Source: Kordiimonas aquimaris | Lineage (GTDB): Bacteria; Pseudomonadota; Alphaproteobacteria; Sphingomonadales; Kordiimonadaceae | Assembly: GCF_025574485.1 (NCBI RefSeq) | Contig: NZ_JAOBPO010000002.1 | Location: 312,501-376,500 of the forward strand | Direction of reading: 5' to 3' | DNA: 64,000 bases | Part shown: in pieces, positions 53,445-61,880 of the stretch | Layout of the letters: each line of letters starts with the position of its first letter | Position numbering within the stretch: position 1 is the stretch's first letter | The notes under the pieces: generated by a model | Databases searched by the model: none | What the model was told of the DNA's origin: nothing | What the model saw: the letters and a program-made list of their open reading frames with translations, nothing else | Position numbers and translations under genes: made by a program

Positions 53445-54489
53445 TCCGGCGACGATTGTGTCTTTGTATCGGAAATTACGTAAGTTGCGGCGCGACCCTA
53501 TTGCGTTCTGCCTGGATGCGAAGCTGGAGTTATTGCGTCGCTATGGCCAGCATTTGTTTTTAAAGCAAACCGCGCGTTATGAACGCTTGGGTGCCGCGCA
53601 TGCTGATCGCAAGATCACGGTTGTGATGACGGCTTTTAATACCAGTCATCTGGTTGAAAAAGCTGTGCGCTCTGTGTTGGCACAAACACATAAAAACCTA
53701 GAGCTGATGATCATTGATGACGCCAGCACAGACGACACGCTTGATGTGCTGAAAGCGCTCGCACGCGAAGATGAGCGTGTGCGTGTTTTCCATTCGCCTG
53801 ACAATCACGGCACATACTGGTCAAAGAACTGGTGTTTGGCGCATGCTGATAGTGAGTTTGTTGCTTTTCATGACAGTGATGACGTGTCTGAACCAAAACG
53901 GTTACAAACCCAGCTTGGCGCCATGGTTGCCAACCAGAACGCGGCGGCGGCCACTGCGCGGTGGCGGCGTGTTGATGATGATGGTAATGCACTAACCATT
54001 GATGGTTTAAGTGAACGCATGGCGGCCATCAGTCTGATGATCCGCCGCGAAAAAGTGTTGAAAAATACGGGCTTTTTTGACTGTGTGCGGATATCTGCCG
54101 ATACCGAGTTTATAACGCGCATCACACAAGTATTTGGTAAGAAGAACATGGTGCATATGCGGCAGGTTCTTTATATCGGCTTGCTGCGTGATGGATCGCT
54201 TACAACAGCGGTTGGGTCAGGATTTAGCTGGAACCCTGATGCTGCAGGGCGTTCGTTTAAGCGTGAATTATCAGGGGACCGCGCAGAGTATCATCGCCTC
54301 TTTCATGAATGGCATGATGGTAACCTGGATAACCCGGATGTGTTACAAGTGGCTTTTCCACAAGCTGAAAGGCCGTTTCACGCACCGGAAGGAATGTGCA
54401 AAAACTGCAACGACATGGATATTTCCAAAGTGGTGGAATGCAGCGGTAACGATAACCCGTTGCCTGAAGCAAAGCAAAAGGCCGGTTAG
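53425..54489 (+). CDS. GT2 family glycosyltransferase
   Basis: 354 residues. The start GTG 53425 lies within the end of kpsD; GTG 53458 is possible too. A basic N-terminal helix precedes the GT-A domain: KITVVMTAFNTSHLVEKAVR, then LELMIIDDASTDDT and the DxD-like FVAFHDSDDVSEPKR. The C-terminal part has ISADTEFITRI and YIGLLRDGSLTT, then a tail with a CKNC pair. It likely adds a capsule sugar at the inner membrane. The stop is directly followed by the ATG of the Stf0-like gene. Confidence 0.85.
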   Translation: MWYYGSDPATIVSLYRKLRKLRRDPIAFCLDAKLELLRRYGQHLFLKQTARYERLGAAHADRKITVVMTAFNTSHLVEKAVRSVLAQTHKNLELMIIDDASTDDTLDVLKALAREDERVRVFHSPDNHGTYWSKNWCLAHADSEFVAFHDSDDVSEPKRLQTQLGAMVANQNAAAATARWRRVDDDGNALTIDGLSERMAAISLMIRREKVLKNTGFFDCVRISADTEFITRITQVFGKKNMVHMRQVLYIGLLRDGSLTTAVGSGFSWNPDAAGRSFKRELSGDRAEYHRLFHEWHDGNLDNPDVLQVAFPQAERPFHAPEGMCKNCNDMDISKVVECSGNDNPLPEAKQKAG

Positions 54490-55611
54490 ATGATGGCTGC
54501 TGATACACATGTAAATGGCAACATCATACAATGCTTTCAGCAATGGGGCTGGCTGGATGGCTTGCGGGCACGTAGTGCTGGAACAGTATTTGTCACAGAC
54601 GCTGATATTGCAAAAAGCCTTGATGCAGAAATGGGTGAGCAGGGCTGCAAAATAGTTGAAATAGGCGCACATACGGATATGCCTGTTGAAGGCGTGAAAG
54701 AAGTTATTTTCTTTTGTCGTCAATTTGAGCGCATTCAGGCGCGTAAAATGGCAGCTCGCTACCCTGATGTAATTGTTTCGTCGGCGACATATGATTATCT
54801 TCCACTCGGTGTTTTGAGCGGTCGTTTTGAACGTGGGCAATTCAAACCCGCCCTTCAGAGTAGAAATTTTAATTTGATCATATCCGGACCGTTGGCTGGT
54901 GCTGAAGATTTGATTGAATTGCTTAAGGTAAACAAGGTTTGTGCGCCGCAAAAGTTTATGACCCACGCACTGGCATACTGGGTTAGGGAACAGGCAGACT
55001 TTCAACCTTTAAGATACTTGCGCGGTGTGCGCGGATGCTTCAGTGAAACGACTGTGGATCTATTTCTGGAAACAGACGTGTTGATCGAAGTCGTAAAGAA
55101 AACCAACGTGCCTTGGGAAAAGCTTTTTGTGCCAGCTAGCGGCCTTAATTTTCGGGTCTTGTATTTTACTCGTCGGGCTAAAATTGCACAGGCAATTGAG
55201 TTGACACAAAAGAGAGGTGCTCCTTCTGCTTTACTCCTGGGAGGGCAATCAAGCGCTTTGAATGTGAAAGCTGCGGATGAAGCTGTCGTGATTGATGCAT
55301 GGGTTGAGGCGTTGCTCAGGCTTGAAATTACGATCGAAAAAGCGATGACATCGGTTGCTACACTTAAGAATGTGACATATGAGGATTTATTGGGTGCGCC
55401 AGATAATGTGCTGCCTGATGTTGGTGACTTTTTTAAGCGCGGCGTACGCAAAAAACGGGACTATAAACCAATTGTTCAGGCGATTGATTCGCACGCGGCG
55501 CTTGATGCACAAATCAAACAGCATAACGAACGACTTATTCATTCTCTTGGGCTGCATGTAAGCGCTGAAGGCTCGTTTACGTCACTCACTAATCAACTAT
55601 TAGACGCTTAG
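54490..55611 (+). CDS. Putative Stf0-like sulfotransferase (capsule-associated), copy B
   Basis: 373 residues, ATG immediately after the GT2 stop. It has the same plan as copy A (27780): an N-terminal unknown domain with VIFFCRQFERIQARKMAARY and YPDVIVSSATYDYL, then a strand-loop NFNLIISGPLAGAEDLIELL, a THALAYWV segment and VLYFTRRAKIAQAIELTQKR, which recalls the Stf0 motif RRD-x-x-x-QAVS. Near the end LIHSLGLHV matches LDRLGLHV of copy A. The PAPS loop is not canonical, so enzyme activity is uncertain. Linkage to kpsD and a glycosyltransferase places it in capsule modification. Confidence 0.5.
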   Translation: MMAADTHVNGNIIQCFQQWGWLDGLRARSAGTVFVTDADIAKSLDAEMGEQGCKIVEIGAHTDMPVEGVKEVIFFCRQFERIQARKMAARYPDVIVSSATYDYLPLGVLSGRFERGQFKPALQSRNFNLIISGPLAGAEDLIELLKVNKVCAPQKFMTHALAYWVREQADFQPLRYLRGVRGCFSETTVDLFLETDVLIEVVKKTNVPWEKLFVPASGLNFRVLYFTRRAKIAQAIELTQKRGAPSALLLGGQSSALNVKAADEAVVIDAWVEALLRLEITIEKAMTSVATLKNVTYEDLLGAPDNVLPDVGDFFKRGVRKKRDYKPIVQAIDSHAALDAQIKQHNERLIHSLGLHVSAEGSFTSLTNQLLDA

Positions 55612-56189
55612 CTGGTGATACGTATTTCGCTTACGGCAAGGCTTGCATATGCATCAATGCCTTCAGCCAGACGCGCTAAGCCTGATGATTGTAATCGCAT
55701 GAGGTAATACGGCCTTTTGGGCATGGCAGGTATAGTGGCCGTTAACGTCCAGCGGTTGAAGCCACGCCTTGCTATTGAAAAATTAATTTCGGTGTCTTCG
55801 ATCCATAGCGTGCATTCTTTGAGAAACTGTCGTTTTGTATAGCCACAGCCATTGATGGTCAGTTGTCTTTCAGCGCTTAAATCCACTGGTAACAGCAAGC
55901 TTCCGATTCGCCCCATCCAGCGAAATGACATGCCTTTGCGATTCTGGCCAACTTTGGTCCATCCGGCCCCGATAAACTGGTCCGAATCAGCGAACATATG
56001 CAGTGAAGAAGGTAGTGAGGTGTCGGCGGATAACTGAGTATCCGCATTGCAGGCAGTTTCACGCTCAAAACGTTCGCGCTGAACAGCAAGCAGCGCATCA
56101 GCATAATCTGCGGCTGCTTTTGATAAGCGCGGTTCATGCTTGTTAGCGCTGAAAGGTAGCGTTTCTGATGTTTTGTCAGATTTATTCAT
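55608..56189 (-). CDS. Unknown protein of the minus-strand glycan operon
   Basis: 193 residues. The first ~60 are polar and helical (LSKAAADYADALLAVQRERF). The rest appears beta-rich (FRWMGRIGSLLLPVDL, CTLWIEDTEINFS, RWTLTATIPAMP), possibly a carbohydrate-binding beta-sandwich. No signal peptide or membrane helix. Its start overlaps the end of the upstream gene by eight bases, so it is the last gene of a three-gene operon, and its end overlaps the Stf0-like gene by four bases. Not recognised. Confidence 0.6.
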   Translation of the reverse strand: MNKSDKTSETLPFSANKHEPRLSKAAADYADALLAVQRERFERETACNADTQLSADTSLPSSLHMFADSDQFIGAGWTKVGQNRKGMSFRWMGRIGSLLLPVDLSAERQLTINGCGYTKRQFLKECTLWIEDTEINFSIARRGFNRWTLTATIPAMPKRPYYLMRLQSSGLARLAEGIDAYASLAVSEIRITS

Positions 56190-58065
56190 GAGATGACCAT
56201 CCCAGTTTCAAGTGTACTTCGGCAAGTGATTTCAACAAAAACATGCTGTCAAGTGTTGCTCTGGTGTTGATGTCGATCGCGCGCACCGAAAAATTAAGAA
56301 CACCTTCCTCGTTTGCCTTCAGTGTTATGGAATTGTTGCCGAGCTCACTGGTTTCATCGTTATTTGATATGATGAATGCGATTGAACTTACCTTACTCAA
56401 ATTCTGCAAGGTATACCGGCCTGTAATGCCAACAATCATTATACATTTAACACAGCACTTTGCTTTATCCAGTTCCCAAAAAAGCCCAGGGCCATCCAGA
56501 TGCCCCATTACGCGATCAAGTAACGGCACAGCCTTCTGTTTCAGAAAAGGTGACAACGAATCGCTAAAGGTCATTTCTGTTCCGTAACGATCTAAAAGAA
56601 GGTTGGTATCCATGTGTTGGACAGCTGGAACGTTTGTTATTTGTGCATTGAAGGCAACGACATGGTCTGAATTACGCAATCCTGACCGTACGTCAGGCCA
56701 ATCATAAAGATGCTTTATATCTTTCTGGGTATTGCGTTCTGTATCGTGCTCGATGTTGATGACCGGTGTCTCAAAGCCGAGGTTGGCCAGCAGCGAATGG
56801 ATATCGCCATGGTCAAAGATAGAAAGTGCGCTGGCAAGAGCCGGTGTTGCAAAGCGTGGGCTGCTATGTGGATCAATGCCGGGCAATATTTTCTGGACAA
56901 GATGGGTAGCAGGCACACTGCCGATAAGCGCTGTGGGTACAGATGCTTTTTCATCCAGCAAAATGTCAGATACCGGAGCGGTTTTAGTGTGGCTGATCTT
57001 ATTGGATGGCGTTGGCTTCTTTTTCTTTACCTGTGTGGCTAATGCGAGTGTGGCTTGTTGCTCTGTTAACCTGATGAGCTCATCCAGCTTTGTATTTTGT
57101 GTATCCTGCGACCACTGTTTTTGAGCAGCATTTTCCAGACTGGATTTAAGGGCAGGATCGAGTGAGATCGCTCCAATGGCTGCAATTAATTGATGGCGTG
57201 CATATGCATTGTCGATTCGTAGATGACATTCTCCCGGCAACAAACCGGACCAAGCCTGACCTGCTACAATAATCGCTTTGCCCAACTGAAGACTGTACGA
57301 AAGTGCAGGTGACGGGACGCCTGCGCTACCTAGAACTATAATACTGGCTTTGCCTATGTGTTCAGCCAATGATGGATTGCCAGCATGGCATGACTGTAAG
57401 CGTATAGCTTTGCCAAGGTTTTCGAGGTCACTGTTTGCAGCATCTATTGTTTCAGCGGGCATATTGATGCACAGCACGGTTGAAGGTTCTGCGTGTTCGC
57501 TGTCTGACGGTGTAACGCGCGCGGCATATGGAAACAGGCTATCTTTAGCGAGTACTATTTGCCTGTATTTATCAAGGCCCATTGGAGTGCGATCTAAAAC
57601 CTCACTGCCAAGTGATTTGGAAAGCCTGCGATGTTGCAGCAATGCATTGCTTATTGTGCGACCATTGTCACCGAGCGTTCTCGTGAGCCAATTGGTGTAA
57701 TTTTCAGGCCAGAGTTTCTGCGACTGGAAAAAGCTGAGGATCAGATCATGATATGATCCATCGTGGGTGACCACAACACCTGGGTATAAGTGCAATAGTT
57801 CCAGCACAAACAAGCTTTCAAAACTGTTTCCTAAACAATAGATACGCTTGTGCTGTTGATAGTCGACAAGATTATGCTCAAATGCACTGCGGCGAATCAC
57901 CGTCAAGTTGCTTGTATGCGGCATATCGGCAGAAAGATCATCAATCACGCATGTGATAGATCCATTTTGAGACAGGGCGTTTGCAATGGCCATCGCCGTA
58001 GCAGCTGCAGGGTCATGTGACGGTGCAAATGCAGCAATGATCAGGTATTTATCTGATTGGCTCAC
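56182..58065 (-). CDS. Large unknown protein, possible GT-B-like
   Basis: 627 residues. The N-terminal ~330 residues resemble a GT-B-type fold: LIIAAFAPSHDPAAATAMAI, VVVTHDGSYHDLI, IVLGSAGVPSPALSYSLQLG and AIIVAGQAWSG, where a donor-binding site might lie. A Lys/Thr-rich linker (about 335-360) follows, and the C-terminal part is beta-rich (GRYTLQNLSKVSSIAFI). It overlaps both neighbours, so it works with the GT4 enzyme upstream and the small protein downstream. Glycosyltransferase activity is a guess. Confidence 0.5.
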   Translation of the reverse strand: MSQSDKYLIIAAFAPSHDPAAATAMAIANALSQNGSITCVIDDLSADMPHTSNLTVIRRSAFEHNLVDYQQHKRIYCLGNSFESLFVLELLHLYPGVVVTHDGSYHDLILSFFQSQKLWPENYTNWLTRTLGDNGRTISNALLQHRRLSKSLGSEVLDRTPMGLDKYRQIVLAKDSLFPYAARVTPSDSEHAEPSTVLCINMPAETIDAANSDLENLGKAIRLQSCHAGNPSLAEHIGKASIIVLGSAGVPSPALSYSLQLGKAIIVAGQAWSGLLPGECHLRIDNAYARHQLIAAIGAISLDPALKSSLENAAQKQWSQDTQNTKLDELIRLTEQQATLALATQVKKKKPTPSNKISHTKTAPVSDILLDEKASVPTALIGSVPATHLVQKILPGIDPHSSPRFATPALASALSIFDHGDIHSLLANLGFETPVINIEHDTERNTQKDIKHLYDWPDVRSGLRNSDHVVAFNAQITNVPAVQHMDTNLLLDRYGTEMTFSDSLSPFLKQKAVPLLDRVMGHLDGPGLFWELDKAKCCVKCIMIVGITGRYTLQNLSKVSSIAFIISNNDETSELGNNSITLKANEEGVLNFSVRAIDINTRATLDSMFLLKSLAEVHLKLGWSSHE

Positions 58066-59213
58066 CGTGGTTGTTCCTCTATTGCGGGGAACAAGCTGTT
58101 CAACGTGGTCTGCTGTGCGGTTTGATACCGTGTGAATGTATTTTGTCCGCTTAGTGCAAGGTCATTGCGGCTGTCGTCTGAGTATTTAAGTTGAAGCAGG
58201 GCTTCGCATAGGTCTGTAACAGTTTTACATTGATGGAAAGGGTGATCTGTTTCAATGCCGACCATGGCGTCCTTCGTGGCAAGCAGCGGCACACCATAAC
58301 TTAGAGCGTCTATAGATTTAATCTTCAGGCCTGTACCGCCAATGTTCGGATTAATGATCAGATCCATATCATGATGAAACGCCTGTGCGTCATCTACAAA
58401 GCCATGATTGTTGAAAAAGGAATGTTCTGCAGTGCGCGTTCTGCTCAGAGCGCCTGCAATGTGAAAGTTGCATGCTTCGCTTAATGCTGGGTTCTTTATG
58501 ACTTCTTCAGCGAGTAGCTTGAGCGAATGCTGATTAATGGGATTGTCGCTTGCAAGATAACCGACATTCATCTTCTCGTCCGCTTTCCTGGCTGGCCTTT
58601 TCTTTATTGTAGACTTTGTCTCAAAGTTTGGTTCCGTCAAATGACCAAGGACACGGGTGTCAGTATGACCAAGTGCCACAAAATGCGCGGCCTCAATGTC
58701 TTGAATTGCGAGCACAGTGTCTGCGCGGCACAGTGCTTTCGCTTCTTCACTTGCAATAGTGGAAAACCAGCTGGCATCAATGCCATCATTTTTCAGGCGC
58801 GTGTCACGGTCCGCGAATATATCATGTGTATCAATGATTTTCGGTATGCCTGCGGGCACGTCTTCAAGCCAGCGGCTGAACCACACATAGTTTGCGAAGC
58901 ATGCTTTAATATCCCATATCCGCATAATGCGCTGTGTCAGTGCTGTAAGCTCGCTGTTATACCAATCGTCTATCAAGTGATACTTCTTGTGGGATTTTTT
59001 CTTTAACTCATGACCACCAGGCAGCACATAGGTATGATCCCACGTGCGTCGCATCGCTGTTTCTTGCTCGCCCGACAAACCTTCCAGCCCGCCGTAGACA
59101 AAATGAACGATATAACCGCGCGCCTGCAATGCCTTGCACACCGAAAACACCCGCGCACGATTGCCGTGGTTTTGCGGATGCGAAGGAATTGGTGATGTGA
59201 CAAGAACATGCAT
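58062..59213 (-). CDS. GT4-like glycosyltransferase
   Basis: 383 residues. The start VLVTSPIPSHPQNHGNRARV is a typical GT-B opening, and KIIDTHDIFADRD is the acceptor-side strand. The C-terminal half has MNVGYLASDNPINQ and NPNIGGTGLKIKSIDALSYG, the donor-binding motif of Glyco_trans_1_4 proteins. It overlaps the next gene by four bases (ATGA). It is the first gene of the minus-strand operon and probably adds a sugar to the capsule or another surface glycan. Confidence 0.8.
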   Translation of the reverse strand: MHVLVTSPIPSHPQNHGNRARVFSVCKALQARGYIVHFVYGGLEGLSGEQETAMRRTWDHTYVLPGGHELKKKSHKKYHLIDDWYNSELTALTQRIMRIWDIKACFANYVWFSRWLEDVPAGIPKIIDTHDIFADRDTRLKNDGIDASWFSTIASEEAKALCRADTVLAIQDIEAAHFVALGHTDTRVLGHLTEPNFETKSTIKKRPARKADEKMNVGYLASDNPINQHSLKLLAEEVIKNPALSEACNFHIAGALSRTRTAEHSFFNNHGFVDDAQAFHHDMDLIINPNIGGTGLKIKSIDALSYGVPLLATKDAMVGIETDHPFHQCKTVTDLCEALLQLKYSDDSRNDLALSGQNTFTRYQTAQQTTLNSLFPAIEEQPR

Positions 59214-59248
59214 TTAGCTGGCAGTTTCCATTTTTAACGCGCGCAAAT

Positions 59249-60247
59249 CTATTTGTTGGCAAACTGCCACGCGTGTTCAATCATATCTTCAAGGTTAGGG
59301 TATGCGGGGGTCCAGTCAAATGTGGATTTGGCCCGCGTGGCATCCGCAACAAGGTATGCTGGGTCGCCGGGGCGGCGTTCTTCTTCAATTACATTAAAGT
59401 CGATACCAGTAACATTCTTGGCTGCTTGCACAACCTCGCGCACAGAAAACCCGCTGCCTGTACCCAGATTGAACGCATCGTAAAAACCGCTTTTGCTGCT
59501 TCCCGCAGAGTCAGGCATTTCAAATAGCTTATCAAGCGCTTTCACATGTGCAGCGGCCAGATCATGCACATGGATATAATCGCGGATGCAGGTGCCGTCC
59601 GGCGTATCGTAATCTGTGCCAAACATTTTAATATTGTCGCGTGCGCCAGATGCGGCTTGCAGCACAAGCGGTATAAGATGTGTTTCAGGGTCGTGTCTTT
59701 CGCCCAACCTGCCCTCAGGGTCAGCGCCCGCGGCGTTGAAGTACCGCAGCGCAATAGCTTGCAGGCCGTGCGCGTGTGCTGTGTCGCGCAGCATGCATTC
59801 AACCATCCATTTGGAGTGACCGTATGGGTTGATCGGCAACTTTAGCAGTGATTCTTTTAACGGCGCGTTGTCTGCAGGTTGTCCGTATACAGCAGCAGTG
59901 GATGAGAAGACGATTCGCGCAACGCCGGCATCCTGCATTGCTTGCAACAGTGCAAGGCTGCCACCTGTGTTCACATTATAAAAAGCCTGCGGGTCTTTAA
60001 CGCTTTCACCTGCTTCAATAAGTGCCGCGAAATGCACAACGGCATCAATATTATGCTCTTTCATGGTTGCAGTCAAACGCGCGCGGTCTCGCACATCACC
60101 CTCAACTACATCGCCTACAAGCACGCTGTCTCTGTGCCCGTTGGAGAAATTGTCATACGTGACAGGTGCATACCCTGCCGCTTGCAATGCCAGCAATGTA
60201 TGGGAGCCGATAAATCCAGCGCCGCCTGCAACAAGTATCTTTTTCAT
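59249..60247 (-). CDS. galE: UDP-glucose 4-epimerase
   Basis: 332 residues. It interconverts UDP-glucose and UDP-galactose (or the N-acetyl forms). The NAD-binding loop is AGGAGFIGSH near the start, and the catalytic set is Ser in FSSTAAVYG (115-117), Tyr142 and Lys146 in PYGHSK. TCIRDYIHVHDLA is the usual late motif. It supplies galactose-type sugars to the capsule locus. It may be co-transcribed with the minus-strand genes downstream; the gap is 35 bases. Confidence 0.95.
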   Translation of the reverse strand: MKKILVAGGAGFIGSHTLLALQAAGYAPVTYDNFSNGHRDSVLVGDVVEGDVRDRARLTATMKEHNIDAVVHFAALIEAGESVKDPQAFYNVNTGGSLALLQAMQDAGVARIVFSSTAAVYGQPADNAPLKESLLKLPINPYGHSKWMVECMLRDTAHAHGLQAIALRYFNAAGADPEGRLGERHDPETHLIPLVLQAASGARDNIKMFGTDYDTPDGTCIRDYIHVHDLAAAHVKALDKLFEMPDSAGSSKSGFYDAFNLGTGSGFSVREVVQAAKNVTGIDFNVIEEERRPGDPAYLVADATRAKSTFDWTPAYPNLEDMIEHAWQFANK

Positions 60248-60403
60248 AACGTTCGCCCATTAGAGGTTTTATGTGTTTGGGCTTACGATTGTTTGCTTCT
60301 GTGTGCAAGCAGCTGTTGTCAGGCGCGTTCAATTTAGGTAACTGCTTGCTATATATTTTTGCTGTCATGTTTTTAGTTCTGATATTTTTTGAGGACGAGC
60401 CTT

Positions 60404-61645
60404 ATGCGTATTCTTTTTGTCCATAATAATTTCCCGGGCCAGTACCGCCGGATCACAAAGTATTTAAGTCAATTTCCTGAATATGAAATGGCAGCGGCTT
60501 CGCTCGCATCCAATGAGCAGAAATCTGAGTGGCTTAAGGTTGGCTATAAACCACATAGGGAGCCAACGGAGAAAATTCACCCAAGCCTTGTTGCAACTGA
60601 ACGTGCTGTGATTATGGGGCAGGCCGCATATAGTCAGTTTATTGACATGAAAAAGAAAAGTCCTTCGCCAGACATTATTCTGTCTCACTCAGGGTGGGGA
60701 GCCTCGCTTTTCCTGAAGGATATTTTTCCTGACGCCAAATTGATGAGTTACTTTGAATGGTATTATCATTGCCACGGTGGTGATGGTGAATTCCTGCGCG
60801 ATGAGCCATATGATGCGAATGCTGAAATGCGTATTCGCATGAAGAATACATCTATTCTTCATGATTTGGCAGCGATGGATTGGGGGCAGTGTCCCACGTA
60901 TTTCCAGCGTAGTATGTTTCCAGACATTTTTCATGACCGCATGAGTGTGTTGCATGACGGTGTGGATGTGGACTATTTCTCGCCTGCAGGCGAGAATGAT
61001 AAAACGCAGATTAAAGTAACTGACGGTAAAACTTTGTCAGCGGATGATGAGGTCATCACTTATGTTGCACGCGGCATGGAAGAATATCGTGGTTTCCCGC
61101 AGTTTATGGAGGCGGTGTCCAAGCTGCAGAAGCTGCGCCCCAATCTGCATGTGGTTGTGCTGGGTAATGACAGGGTGGCTTACGGTGCAAACCGCAAAGA
61201 TGGTAAAACATATAAGGAATGGGCGCTCGAAACTTTTGAGCTAGACCTCACGCGCATACATTTCATGGGGTTACAGCCGCTTGGTTACTTCCGCGATATG
61301 ATGCGCATCACCAAAGCGCATATTTATCTGACGGTGCCATTTGTTCTATCGTGGTCGATGATGGAAGCCATGGGGGCCGGTGCGCTCATCATTGGTTCAG
61401 ACACTGCACCAGTGAAAGAAGTGGTGACCCACAATGAAAATGGACTAATCGTTCCGTTCTTTGATGTTGATGCGCAGGTAGAACAAATCGTCCATGTGTT
61501 AGAAAATTCAGATGCAGTTGCGCATTTGCGTGATAACGCACGCAAAATTATTGTAGAGAAGTATGCGACGCGTGATTTGCTGCCACGGTATCGTCAGCTT
61601 ATAGAAACTGTTGCAAATAGGTCACAAGAACACCGCGAGGCTTAA
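60404..61645 (+). CDS. GT4 family glycosyltransferase
   Basis: 413 residues from ATG 60404, with GAGGA upstream. The N-terminus RILFVHNNFPGQYRRITKYL is typical of this family, and LMSYFEWYYHCHGG and VLHDGVDVDYFSP follow. The C-terminal domain has VTYVARGMEEYRGF-like text (here ITYVARGMEEYRGFPQF) and SWSMMEAMGAGALIIGSD, where the E-x7-E region binds the donor nucleotide. It diverges from galE. Role in capsule or exopolysaccharide backbone synthesis is likely. Confidence 0.85.
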   Translation: MRILFVHNNFPGQYRRITKYLSQFPEYEMAAASLASNEQKSEWLKVGYKPHREPTEKIHPSLVATERAVIMGQAAYSQFIDMKKKSPSPDIILSHSGWGASLFLKDIFPDAKLMSYFEWYYHCHGGDGEFLRDEPYDANAEMRIRMKNTSILHDLAAMDWGQCPTYFQRSMFPDIFHDRMSVLHDGVDVDYFSPAGENDKTQIKVTDGKTLSADDEVITYVARGMEEYRGFPQFMEAVSKLQKLRPNLHVVVLGNDRVAYGANRKDGKTYKEWALETFELDLTRIHFMGLQPLGYFRDMMRITKAHIYLTVPFVLSWSMMEAMGAGALIIGSDTAPVKEVVTHNENGLIVPFFDVDAQVEQIVHVLENSDAVAHLRDNARKIIVEKYATRDLLPRYRQLIETVANRSQEHREA

Positions 61646-61880
61646 AATTATTGCCTCGATGTGTTTTCTGACATTGAAATGACACACTAACAATGCTGTT
61701 CTATCCTCAATCTCTATTAGAAAAGGTGTTTTAAGACCTTGACTAATAAGTGGTTGGCGATAATTATGCGATTGACACAAATGGTATTCTCTTTGTATGG
61801 AGGGTGCCAAGGGGGCTATAAGATCGACTCGTTCGTGCCTCGTATGATGATATTTGGTTGCTTTTCAGGAGGATTTCACT

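Noticed and set aside
47987-61813. Shared 12-mer GGTGCCAAGGGG before kpsF and before the RTX gene
   Set aside because: Shared 12-mers are expected by chance in 64 kb and the flanks do not match, so a common regulatory site is not supported.
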